Positions 8,022 through 15,951 of a stretch of 41,427 nucleotides of DNA are shown in pieces (position 1 is the first letter of the stretch; each line of letters opens with the position of its first letter). The stretch lies in contig NZ_MUIO01000020.1 in NCBI RefSeq assembly GCF_002087235.1, positions 1 to 41,427 of the forward strand. The letters are read 5' to 3'. Under the pieces are notes generated by a model. It saw only the letters and a program-made list of their open reading frames with translations. It was not told where the DNA came from and searched no databases. The position numbers and the translations under genes are program-made. The stretch is from Pseudomonas floridensis (GTDB lineage Bacteria > Pseudomonadota > Gammaproteobacteria > Pseudomonadales > Pseudomonadaceae).

Positions 8022-10580
8022 TTGAGGGAGTTGACAGGCGTTTTCGCGCCGCAGAACCGTCGGCTGATCAAGCTGACGACTGTCGCGCGCAACGAGCAGG
8101 AGTTGTTGCTGGAAGCGTTCTCCGGCACTGAAGGCTTGTCGGAGCTGTTCAGCTTTGATCTGTCGATGATCAGCCGCGACGCAATGCTGGAGCTTAAATC
8201 CCAGATAGGCCAGCCTGCCCTGCTTGAAATTGAGTTGGCGACGGACGACGTACGTCATATTCACGGCTACATCAGCGAATTCGGACTGCAAGGCAGTGCC
8301 GACGGTATCGCGCATTACAACGCAAAGCTGCGTCCGTGGCTGTGGATACTGTCACGCCGTGTTGATTCCCGGATCTTTCAGGACCAGACGATCGAGGATG
8401 TGCTGCGTCAAGTATTTACCGCCTACGGCGCCTTGGCCGATTTCGAGTTTCATTTAGGCCAGCCACTTACGCCCCGCAGCTACATCACGCAATACCGGGA
8501 AACCGATCTGGATTTCGTATTGCGGCTAATGGAACACGAAGGCCTGTTTTTCTACTTCGAACACAAGAAAGATACCCACACGCTGATCATTACCGACCAG
8601 TCCCGGCATCTTTCTCCACTGACACAACAGCCGGTCATTCGCTACCACAGCGCATCGGTGACCGAGACAGCCGACTCGATCACCGAATGGAGCAGCAATC
8701 GCGTACTGCAATCAGGACGCTTGTCGATTCAGACATTCGATTACAAGCAACCGCGCAATCAGTTGCCGGTCAGCATGCCCAGCCTGAATGAACAAGGCAA
8801 CGCCGAGTCCTATGAGGTCTATGACTTTCTTGATCACTACAGTCACGGTAAGCCCAGTGATGGCGAGCACCTGGTGCGTCATCGTTTGGAAGCGATGGAA
8901 GTTCAGGCCAAGACGTTCAAAGGCAGCAGCAACTGCCGCGCCATGTACCCGGGCCGCACCTTTGAGCTGACCCAGCATTTCGATCATGACTTCGGGTCGG
9001 CCGAGGACAGGCGCTTCCTGCTGCTGAAGGTCAAGCACGAGGGACGCAACAATTACCTGTCCGATGACGACGCGGGCTATACCAACCAGTTCGAATGCAT
9101 TCGTCACAAGATTCCCTACCGCCACATGATCACCGTGCCGCGCCCCACCGTGCCTGGCCCGCTGAGCGCAATGGTGGTCGGACCGGAAGGCGAAGAAGTC
9201 TTCACCGATGAAATGGCGCGCATTCAGGTTCGTTTTCATTGGCAGCGCGGCGACTCTCTCCCGCAGGGCACGACTTGGGTAAGGGTCGCCATGCCGAGTG
9301 CGGGCGGCGGCTTCGGGCATCAGTTTCTGCCGCGCATCGGGCAGGAAGTGCTGGTGACGTTTCTGGCGGGTGACATTGATCGCCCCTTGGTCACCTCCGT
9401 GTTGTACAACACCCACAACATGCCCCCCAGTTTCAGCAAAGCCTCGGGCCTGCCGGGCAACCGAACCCTGTCGGGCATCAAGACCCAGGAGCATAAAGGC
9501 AGCGGTTTCAACGAACTGCTGTTCGATGACACGCCCGGTGCTTTGCGGGCACGCGTGGGCACCACCCATCACGCCTCCGCGCTCAACCTGGGCAAACTGA
9601 CCGCTCCCCGCATCGATGGCACCGCCCAGCCGCGCGGCAACGGTGCAGAGTTGCGCACCGATGCCGCCATTGCCCTGCGTGCCGCGCAAGGCATGCTGCT
9701 GACCACCTATGCCCGCCAGGACGCCAGAGGCTCGCAACTGGACCGCGAGGAACTGCTCAAGCTGCTGGCCGAATGCGGCGAACTGTTCAAATCGCTTGGC
9801 GAAACCGCAGCCGCTCGCGGTGGGCAGGCTGTGGACACTCAGGGTATCGAGGCGCTGCGTCAGTCGCTGAGCCAATGGCCGACCCCGGAGAGCAACGCAG
9901 CGGGCGATCCTGTATTGGCCGTCACGGCCGAAGCGGGTATCGCCAGCGCCACACCGCGTTCACAGGCTCACTACGCGGGCGAGAACCACGACACCACGGC
10001 GCAGAACCACCTGCAAATGACCAGCGGGGCAGCAATGCACCTGCAAGCAGGCAAAGGCATTTCAGCCTTTGCTCAGGACGCTGGCATCAGCGCCATTGCC
10101 AACCGCGGCAAGGTGCTGGTGCAGGCGCAGGAAGACGACATCGCCCTTAACGCTCAGAAAAACCTGCACGCCTCGGCAGTCGAAGGCGAAGTCGTCATCA
10201 CTGCACCGACTATTCGTCTGGTGGCCGATGACGGCAGCTACATCAAGATCGGCGGCGGCATTGAGATCGGCTCGCAGAGCAAGGTCACCGTCCACGCCAG
10301 CGAACATGATTGGGTTGGCCCAAAGACAGACAGCGCCCCGATCCCGGCTTTCGGCCGCGACCCCGCCGCACAGCGCCTTGCCTTCCACTATCCCGGTCAT
10401 AGTGAGGACAGTCCGCGGGCAGCAGTGGATCACGCTTATGAGATCAAACTGGAAGACGGCAGCATGGTGAAAGGGAAAACGGACGCAGGCGGACTGACCG
10501 AACGCGTGGAGCGCGAAATGATGCACCAGGCCCAGGTATCTGCGTTACGCAGCGGCACGCCAAAGGGAGGTTCGCAATGA
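8022..10580 (+). CDS. vgrG: VgrG spike protein of type VI secretion (TssI)
   Basis: VgrG forms the trimeric needle tip of the T6SS and carries effectors into target cells. From the chosen start it has 852 residues: a gp27-like hub (about 1-380), a gp5-like OB fold with needle motif near QVRFHWQRGD and GQEVLVTFLAGDIDRP, a DUF2345 beta-helix extension (about 600-770), and a roughly 80-residue C-terminal tail with AYEIKLEDGSMVKGKTD that may be an effector-docking domain. The start is probably TTG 8022, because GGAG lies 8 nt upstream and the conserved part (RELTGVFAPQNRRLIKL) begins there; ATG 7950 is the alternative. Its stop overlaps the lipase start as ATGA. No core T6SS gene is in the window, so this is an orphan vgrG cargo locus. 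Confidence 0.92.
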   Translation: MRELTGVFAPQNRRLIKLTTVARNEQELLLEAFSGTEGLSELFSFDLSMISRDAMLELKSQIGQPALLEIELATDDVRHIHGYISEFGLQGSADGIAHYNAKLRPWLWILSRRVDSRIFQDQTIEDVLRQVFTAYGALADFEFHLGQPLTPRSYITQYRETDLDFVLRLMEHEGLFFYFEHKKDTHTLIITDQSRHLSPLTQQPVIRYHSASVTETADSITEWSSNRVLQSGRLSIQTFDYKQPRNQLPVSMPSLNEQGNAESYEVYDFLDHYSHGKPSDGEHLVRHRLEAMEVQAKTFKGSSNCRAMYPGRTFELTQHFDHDFGSAEDRRFLLLKVKHEGRNNYLSDDDAGYTNQFECIRHKIPYRHMITVPRPTVPGPLSAMVVGPEGEEVFTDEMARIQVRFHWQRGDSLPQGTTWVRVAMPSAGGGFGHQFLPRIGQEVLVTFLAGDIDRPLVTSVLYNTHNMPPSFSKASGLPGNRTLSGIKTQEHKGSGFNELLFDDTPGALRARVGTTHHASALNLGKLTAPRIDGTAQPRGNGAELRTDAAIALRAAQGMLLTTYARQDARGSQLDREELLKLLAECGELFKSLGETAAARGGQAVDTQGIEALRQSLSQWPTPESNAAGDPVLAVTAEAGIASATPRSQAHYAGENHDTTAQNHLQMTSGAAMHLQAGKGISAFAQDAGISAIANRGKVLVQAQEDDIALNAQKNLHASAVEGEVVITAPTIRLVADDGSYIKIGGGIEIGSQSKVTVHASEHDWVGPKTDSAPIPAFGRDPAAQRLAFHYPGHSEDSPRAAVDHAYEIKLEDGSMVKGKTDAGGLTERVEREMMHQAQVSALRSGTPKGGSQ

Positions 10581-12619
10581 ACGGTGCAGATGAGTACGCC
10601 GTTGCCAAAGGCACCACACGCCTGATCCCCAACCTGAACACGGAATGCAAGATGGAAGTCCCCGCCGACCTGCCCGGCGTAGTGATCTTTCTGCATGGAG
10701 TAAACGACCCTGGGGCATCGTATGAGTCGGTGGAAACCGGGTTATGTCAGGGGGTCAATGAGCGGCTGGATCGGCCGGATCTGGTGGCGGGGAGGTATGG
10801 GTTTGAGTACGCTCTAGCGAGGCGCAAGCGCCAAGATAAACAAACGCTGGGAGATCGAGAGGAACAACTGCTCGACGATCCTGACACCAATCTTTACAAA
10901 CGCGATACGGAGGACCCGAAAACTCGCAGCTTGCTGATTCCCTTTTATTGGGGGTATCGGGCTGAGCCCGGTGAAATCAGTCGGGACAAGAACAACGACC
11001 CCACCAGACTGCGCAATCAGTACCAGGACATACAGGGCAACCGCCTGGACCGACATTTCGGCAAGGCGGGTGGTTTCTTCGTTAACGCCACCAACAACAT
11101 CTTGGACATGTATGAAAAGGGCGTGTCGCTCAACGGGCGTTACAAAATGGCTCGTAGATTTCTGCCCAATACTCATTACATTGGTGGAAACCCGCACCGG
11201 CGCTATTACGTCCTCGCCGCTCACCGGCTGGCCATGATGGTTCGAGAGATCCGGCGAGTGTCGCCTGACGAGACTGTCACGATCATGGGGCATAGCCAGG
11301 GCACACTTATTACCTTGCTGGCGCAAGCACTACTGGTCGATGGCGGAGATCGTTGCGCAGATACCCTGATCATGGTCGACACCCCCTACTGCCTGTTCCC
11401 GGAAGCCACGCCCGAAGGTCAGGACACGCTGACCACACTGACCCGCATCGTGAATGAGGTCACTCAAGCACCCCATTCCCAGCCGCCGCTGTCGGACCTG
11501 CGCGACCCTGCACATTATTGTGGGCGCAGCGGCCCGCAGTGGGGGCCGACACAAGGAATGCGCAAGGACCGGGTTGGTAACCTGACGGTATTTCCCGAAC
11601 GCGATAACCGAGGCAAGGTGTATCTGTATTTCTGCCCGGACGACACCACCGTCGCACTGGATGATGTGAGAGGTATCGGCACATACGGCGTGTGGGATAC
11701 GCACGGTAAAAAAAGCAATCGCAACCCCATGGCTGAATTAAAGGCCCTGCGCTTTTATCAACGTATGTGGACGAAACGCCACCGTGACGGATCACCGGTG
11801 ATGGTTGGAAAGCCCCCGGGGTATGAGCTGTTACGCGCTAACAACGAATCTCGCTATCCCGGCGGCGAGATGATCACGGGTTTCGTTTCGCAAGCTCCCG
11901 TGGAAAAAGGACATCTGTGCCTGATCAACGCAGAACAACTGTACCCGCCCCATGCCCCGGAAATGTTTGGTGGAGAGGAAGAAGAGGGAACGCCAACCAA
12001 ATCGGGTCGTGACCGACCAGACGACTCGAACCAGGCATCTGCAATGGGCAATCCCATGGCAAAGTTCAACTGGCGCTACGTTCGCAGCCATACCGGATCG
12101 ATAGATCTGGAACGAGAGCTGGCCCAATGGAACATGGGCAAAGCCCCAGGAGATCAAACCCGTATCATGCGCAAACGTCGGGTAACAGGCGACGGTGCGC
12201 CGCGGCCGACCGATCGTTACGACATCGTACGGGAAGAGACCCCGAACGAAATACGTGAATACATGGATAAAAGCACTGACGTACTGGCCCCCAATAGCTA
12301 TCACTCGGGCCTGCTGCGCAGCCCGGAAAACCAGCGCTGGGTGACGGCCATGGATATTGCGATTGGCCAGGCTAAGTGTCTGGACGATCCGGATATGCGT
12401 GATGTGCTGGTGGCGATTGCGGATTGGAAGATGGATAAACAGATGTTCGGATATGTCCTAAAAATGCCTAGTTGGGAACGACTCAGTATTGACGCGCAGT
12501 TACTGGTAGCAGCCAGCCATAAATATTACGAATACGGAAAGTTCCCCTCTGCCAGCCTGGTATCTTTGACCCCCCCTTCTCTAATCGATATTGCCTCAAA
12601 AAAAAGTGAGGCTCAGTGA
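10577..12619 (+). CDS. tle3: Type VI lipase effector, Tle3-like (DUF3274 alpha/beta hydrolase)
   Basis: The 680-residue protein is a predicted antibacterial phospholipase of the Tle3 family. It has an alpha/beta-hydrolase oxyanion region (VVIFLHGVNDPG, about residues 35-46). The nucleophile elbow is GHSQG with Ser240 (motif 238-242). Candidate acid residues lie in FCPDDTTVALDDV, and the C-terminal signature NSYHSG places the likely catalytic His at 576. No signal peptide is present, as expected for a T6SS cargo. A strong GGAGG lies before ATG 10577, which overlaps the vgrG stop (ATGA), so the two are probably translationally coupled. The next gene encodes a Tla3-type adapter, the partner found with Tle3 in P. 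aeruginosa. The last 150 bp turn AT-rich. Enzyme activity and target lipid are inferred from the family. Confidence 0.85.
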   Translation: MNGADEYAVAKGTTRLIPNLNTECKMEVPADLPGVVIFLHGVNDPGASYESVETGLCQGVNERLDRPDLVAGRYGFEYALARRKRQDKQTLGDREEQLLDDPDTNLYKRDTEDPKTRSLLIPFYWGYRAEPGEISRDKNNDPTRLRNQYQDIQGNRLDRHFGKAGGFFVNATNNILDMYEKGVSLNGRYKMARRFLPNTHYIGGNPHRRYYVLAAHRLAMMVREIRRVSPDETVTIMGHSQGTLITLLAQALLVDGGDRCADTLIMVDTPYCLFPEATPEGQDTLTTLTRIVNEVTQAPHSQPPLSDLRDPAHYCGRSGPQWGPTQGMRKDRVGNLTVFPERDNRGKVYLYFCPDDTTVALDDVRGIGTYGVWDTHGKKSNRNPMAELKALRFYQRMWTKRHRDGSPVMVGKPPGYELLRANNESRYPGGEMITGFVSQAPVEKGHLCLINAEQLYPPHAPEMFGGEEEEGTPTKSGRDRPDDSNQASAMGNPMAKFNWRYVRSHTGSIDLERELAQWNMGKAPGDQTRIMRKRRVTGDGAPRPTDRYDIVREETPNEIREYMDKSTDVLAPNSYHSGLLRSPENQRWVTAMDIAIGQAKCLDDPDMRDVLVAIADWKMDKQMFGYVLKMPSWERLSIDAQLLVAASHKYYEYGKFPSASLVSLTPPSLIDIASKKSEAQ

Positions 12620-14304
12620 TGGAGCAAAAAAATAAAGTATCAACAAGACCGAAGCTGAAGCTTTACTTCTGGATAACCGGAATGCTGCTGATACTTTGGT
12701 TAGGATTCGTCCTGCTTGTCCATTTCAAAGCACAGGAAAACAACATGGAACTGCGTGCAATAAATTCAGTAACACGCTGGGGTGTGGTAGCAGTTTTAGG
12801 CTTTACGCTCTTCGCTTACAGCGGACACTGGTGGGGTAAAGCCGTCGCACATGAAAAAGCCGAGCTAGTCGCCTATAAATCCAAAGTGATGAGTCAGGCA
12901 TCAGAACAGCAAGAGGCGCAAAAACGAAATTATTCGCTGGAAATAAGGGGGGTGGGCATAACGGTCCATGATTGGCATCAATCTTCAGTGTGGAGAGAAA
13001 TAGTCACGAAGAACAACAATTTTGCATCAATATACTCATCCTCCCCAAAGGAATATGATTCAGGCCTGAGCTCGCGCGAGATCACTAGAAGCATAAACAC
13101 ACGCGTGGCATTCCAGCACTCCGCTGGAGAATCTGTTGCGTATTGGCCTGTTCCAACATTTGCAATCGCGCCTCCCAAACAGCCCTCGGACATGGGAGCG
13201 GCAAGTAATATAATGAGTGGTCGAAATGCAGCGACCCTTGGGGTCACGCTCGTTTTGTGGCAAGACGCTGAAAACACTACTCATGCTCAAAAAATGCTTG
13301 AGCGTTTATTCCGTTTTTTTGACGACAATCCCAGGGTGCCTGAAGCGCTGATCGTAAGTGAAGATGGTGACGTCACGCGAAATGGTTTGCGTGTGGCAGG
13401 CACTCCAGGTCTACAAAAAAACTCTCAAGTAGTACCCACTATATTCGAGAGCATGACCGGATTGCTGGTCACCCGTTCCGACAGGGTAGATCGATATATT
13501 CGTACCTATGCGACCGACGAAACGGAAGACAATCAGAACAACAATACCGATATGGGCAAGCTTTGGGATTTCTACTGGAATCGTGATGTCGCATTTACGG
13601 AACAGTATGAAAACGAACAAAGAGCCAAGGGTGTTGTAATTCCACTTGCCCCCGGTACCATGTCCACCGCCTACTGGCAGGCCCAACTCCCCGCCTTCTG
13701 GAAAACCATCAGCAACCGCGGTCCCGGCAATTTCGAGCCCTCCCCTTGGCTGCCCATCCGCTGGGCTGAGCATCAGGTCAAGGAATTCGATGCTGCGCCG
13801 GTACTCGGCTACCTGCACCGTCCGATCAAAGCATCGATGACGGACGAAAACGGCAAGCGCCTGAAACCGGGCTTGCAAGCCAAAGCCCTGCAGGCCGCTT
13901 GGGTGCAAGCACTGGAGACCCTGCCCGAAGGTCAGAAACCTGTGCGGGTGTTCTACGACAGCACCAACAACCCCGAGGCCGAAATCGCCCTGAACAACGC
14001 CCTGCACGACCTGAACAAGGACGGCCACGGTCTTGAACTGGGCAACGTCGAGGAAGGCTTCGATATCGGCCGCCGCCTCGGGAATACCGGGGTCAGCGGC
14101 GCGCTGGTGGAAATCAATCTGGCCACCATCGCCAGCTACAAGGAGGGCGGGGTCAGCGCCGTGGTCTACGCCGGTACCGATGGCAGCCTGACCGTGCAGA
14201 TGGTCCGCCCGCCGGATGAAGCCCGCAAGGCAAAAAATAGTCAGACGCGCGGCAAAGACCCGTTTACCTATGGCTCGCCAAAAAGCGGAGCTGTCGCCGA
14301 GTGA
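12619..14304 (+). CDS. tla3: Type VI lipase adapter, Tla3-like (DUF2875), membrane anchored
   Basis: The 561-residue protein belongs to the DUF2875/Tla3 family; in P. aeruginosa Tla3 binds Tle3 and is needed to load it on VgrG2b. Two N-terminal transmembrane helices (about residues 16-36 and 53-68) precede a large soluble region. The C-terminal third contains VPTIFESMTG upstream and LEINLATIASYKEGG-like adapter sequence near residues 490-510. The ATG at 12619 overlaps the tle3 stop as TGATG, with GAGG 7 nt upstream; a GTG one codon earlier is possible. Base composition is split: up to about 13,640 the gene is AT-rich with unusual codons (AGA, ATA, AAT), after that it is GC-rich like its neighbours. 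This suggests a recombined gene. Function is inferred from family and context. Confidence 0.78.
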   Translation: MEQKNKVSTRPKLKLYFWITGMLLILWLGFVLLVHFKAQENNMELRAINSVTRWGVVAVLGFTLFAYSGHWWGKAVAHEKAELVAYKSKVMSQASEQQEAQKRNYSLEIRGVGITVHDWHQSSVWREIVTKNNNFASIYSSSPKEYDSGLSSREITRSINTRVAFQHSAGESVAYWPVPTFAIAPPKQPSDMGAASNIMSGRNAATLGVTLVLWQDAENTTHAQKMLERLFRFFDDNPRVPEALIVSEDGDVTRNGLRVAGTPGLQKNSQVVPTIFESMTGLLVTRSDRVDRYIRTYATDETEDNQNNNTDMGKLWDFYWNRDVAFTEQYENEQRAKGVVIPLAPGTMSTAYWQAQLPAFWKTISNRGPGNFEPSPWLPIRWAEHQVKEFDAAPVLGYLHRPIKASMTDENGKRLKPGLQAKALQAAWVQALETLPEGQKPVRVFYDSTNNPEAEIALNNALHDLNKDGHGLELGNVEEGFDIGRRLGNTGVSGALVEINLATIASYKEGGVSAVVYAGTDGSLTVQMVRPPDEARKAKNSQTRGKDPFTYGSPKSGAVAE

Positions 14305-14570
14305 GCCATCCTGTCTGCCTGGGCGACGCCACCAGCAGTGGTGGCCGAGTGGTGTCCTGCCAACTGGCAGGCACCCACACTCTCAACGGCAAGTCACCGG
14401 CAGTGCTCGGTGACAAAGCCACCTGCCCGCTTCATTCAGGTGAATTCGCCTTTATCGAAGGCCATCCCACCCGAAAGCTGAACGGCCTCCCGGAGGTGCT
14501 GCATGGCCATCGGTTGGCGTGCGGTTGTCGGGGTGTCGCCAGCCATGCGGTGAATGTGCGCGTAGCGTAG
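14301..14570 (+). CDS. PAAR-domain spike-tip protein
   Basis: This 89-residue protein is composed of a single PAAR-type domain, the cone that sharpens the VgrG tip and helps recruit effectors. Features are the opening CLGDATSSGG, GKSPAVLGDKATCP in the middle and the Gly/His/Cys-rich end (HGHRLACGCRG), which could bind the zinc ion seen in PAAR cones. There is no toxin extension, so it is a structural or adapter PAAR. It starts at GTG 14301, overlapping the adapter stop as GTGA, the third consecutive overlap in this cluster. That arrangement implies coordinated production of spike, effector, adapter and tip. Confidence 0.85.
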   Translation: MSHPVCLGDATSSGGRVVSCQLAGTHTLNGKSPAVLGDKATCPLHSGEFAFIEGHPTRKLNGLPEVLHGHRLACGCRGVASHAVNVRVA

Positions 14571-14636
14571 TTGTTGGTCGCACCCATTTAAGGGACGACC
14601 AGTAATTTAGGCACGGGAGGGCTGACCGTCGTAGGA

Positions 14637-14818
14637 ATGATGTTTTCATTTCTGTGCGCGGAGCTCATCACCACTTTAGTCCTGCTGATATACGGCTATC
14701 TGGAAAAACCATTGAGACTCTCCAACGGAATTCGCACCACTTTTTGACTCATGCCTGGGCAGCAGGACTGACCGCGCTATCAGCTTTTATCTTCTCGTTG
14801 ATGATCATGCACCCATGA
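14637..14818 (+). pseudogene. Frameshifted small two-helix membrane protein
   Basis: Read from ATG 14637, the frame gives 36 residues with one hydrophobic helix (SFLCAELITTLVLLIYGYL) and stops at a TGA that follows a run of five T (14741-14745). Adding a single T to that run restores a 60-residue protein. It would continue as LTHAWAAGLTALSAFIFSLM and end at the stop at 14816-14818, giving two transmembrane helices. The continuity on both sides of the homopolymer argues for a broken gene, a slippage site or a sequencing error. I recognise no family. The ribosome-binding site is poor. Its place between PAAR and the exported protein suggests it once belonged to the T6SS module, perhaps as part of immunity. 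Confidence 0.5.
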
Positions 14819-14869
14819 CTCGGGTTGATTAAGAGACGAGAGAACCACCCAAACATACAAGGAAAGTAC

Positions 14870-15397
14870 ATGAGCACCCGTTTTTTCAAAATTCTGACCG
14901 GACTGTTTGTAAGCACTTGCGTGGCCACACCGTTCTACGTAAATGCCCAGCAAGCGGCTTCGCCCTGCGATGAACTGGTGGGCGACTACGCACTGCAACC
15001 AGAAAATCGACCAGTTGTGCGTATCGAGAAGAAAGACCAAACTTTCACGATGACCCTCAACGATTCGGGGACGTTAATCCACGAGTCCTTTACACCCTTA
15101 TCCAGCGCAGACATCGCGGAAATGTTCGAAGACCAGCCAATGCACCCTACGTGCATGCTGAAAGAAAATGGCTTTACGATCATGAAGCTGCCAGTTGGCA
15201 GCCCGCTCAACCCCACCGAAGATACCCATCGTGATACGTTGAGATATCCGCTGCCCACGCCTGTCCTTATGGGAGTATCCGTAGGTTACGCAGCAGTCAT
15301 GGGCCTTTACTCGGTACCTCGACAAGACGTGCTGAAAGACGTGGACGAATGGGATAAAGACGACCGCTACGAATACAGCAAGGAATATGGCAGGTAG
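14870..15397 (+). CDS. Exported protein of unknown family, candidate T6SS immunity protein
   Basis: The 175-residue protein begins with a clear signal peptide (positive MSTRFFK, then a hydrophobic core, cleavage likely after VNA near residue 26). A mature periplasmic domain with two cysteines follows (SPCDEL and HPTCML), which could form a disulfide. A weak hydrophobic stretch (VLMGVSVGYAAVMGLY) lies late in the protein, and the tail is highly acidic and basic (DEWDKDDRYEYSKEYGR). ATG 14870 has GGAAAG just upstream. I do not recognise the family. Tle lipases act on membranes from the periplasm and are normally neutralised by periplasmic or lipoprotein partners. The position right after the effector cluster therefore makes this the best immunity candidate. 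This is inference from context only. Confidence 0.6.
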   Translation: MSTRFFKILTGLFVSTCVATPFYVNAQQAASPCDELVGDYALQPENRPVVRIEKKDQTFTMTLNDSGTLIHESFTPLSSADIAEMFEDQPMHPTCMLKENGFTIMKLPVGSPLNPTEDTHRDTLRYPLPTPVLMGVSVGYAAVMGLYSVPRQDVLKDVDEWDKDDRYEYSKEYGR

Positions 15398-15573
15398 GTA
15401 ACACATGACGGAAGCGCCACACCTTTGCTTTCATCGAGAAGCAGTCTGGTCGGGATCAGCCATCCTGATCATCACCTCAGCTAAGCGTACCAGCACCAAA
15501 AGCGTTAGGATGGTCTGAACTTTACTGACTGCCAGGCACCTCAGCCTGCCTCTCACCTGCTCAAGGACTGGAA

Positions 15574-15885
15574 GTGAACACCGCAAAAAAACCAAGCTTC
15601 AACCAATACCTGATGCTTGCCTTGATCGGGCTGGGTATCTGGGTGCCTGTGGTCTGGACCGCGCTGGCGTATGCCGCCTCAAGCGCCGCTGAGCCGATGA
15701 CGGTTGGCAGTGCCATCGTGCTGCTGGGCCAGCTTGAGATTTTCGCGATCATTTTTCTGATCGTCTATGCGTTCTGCTTCAAGCCGTGGAGGCTCTCGAC
15801 AGCGCTGCGTTTCGGGTTTTTCCTGAACGTGCTGGGTGCAGGCGTCGCGGCGGTCGGTATCGTGGTGGCACTGGCCAACCTGTAA
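15574..15885 (+). CDS. Small hypothetical membrane protein (three predicted helices)
   Basis: The 103-residue product has a short basic start (MNTAKKPSFNQ) and three hydrophobic helices at about residues 12-35, 45-67 and 77-101. I recognise no catalytic or binding motif. Translation begins at GTG 15574 with AAGGA a few bases upstream. Composition is GC-rich like the chromosome backbone, so it may be the first native gene right of the T6SS module rather than part of it. It ends at a strong bidirectional terminator shared with the convergent channel gene. Function unknown. Confidence 0.7.
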   Translation: MNTAKKPSFNQYLMLALIGLGIWVPVVWTALAYAASSAAEPMTVGSAIVLLGQLEIFAIIFLIVYAFCFKPWRLSTALRFGFFLNVLGAGVAAVGIVVALANL

Positions 15886-15902
15886 CGGACACGCCGCCCA
15901 AC

Positions 15903-15936
15903 AAAAAGCCCTGGCTCGCGAGAGACAGGGCTTTTT
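15903..15936. terminator. Strong bidirectional intrinsic terminator
   Basis: A perfect 11-bp stem (AAAAAGCCCTG at 15903-15913 with CAGGGCTTTTT at 15926-15936, 12-nt loop) has a T-run on each strand. It sits between the convergent small membrane protein gene and the MscS-type gene and should stop both. Confidence 0.9.
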
Positions 15937-15951
15937 GTTTGCTGCTAGCGG

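Noticed and set aside
15405..15518. 37-codon frame (MTEAPHLCFHREAVW...) just after the candidate immunity gene
   Set aside because: Composition is not convincing, no domain or signal is recognisable, and the ribosome-binding site is only moderate. It is kept as unexplained intergenic sequence.
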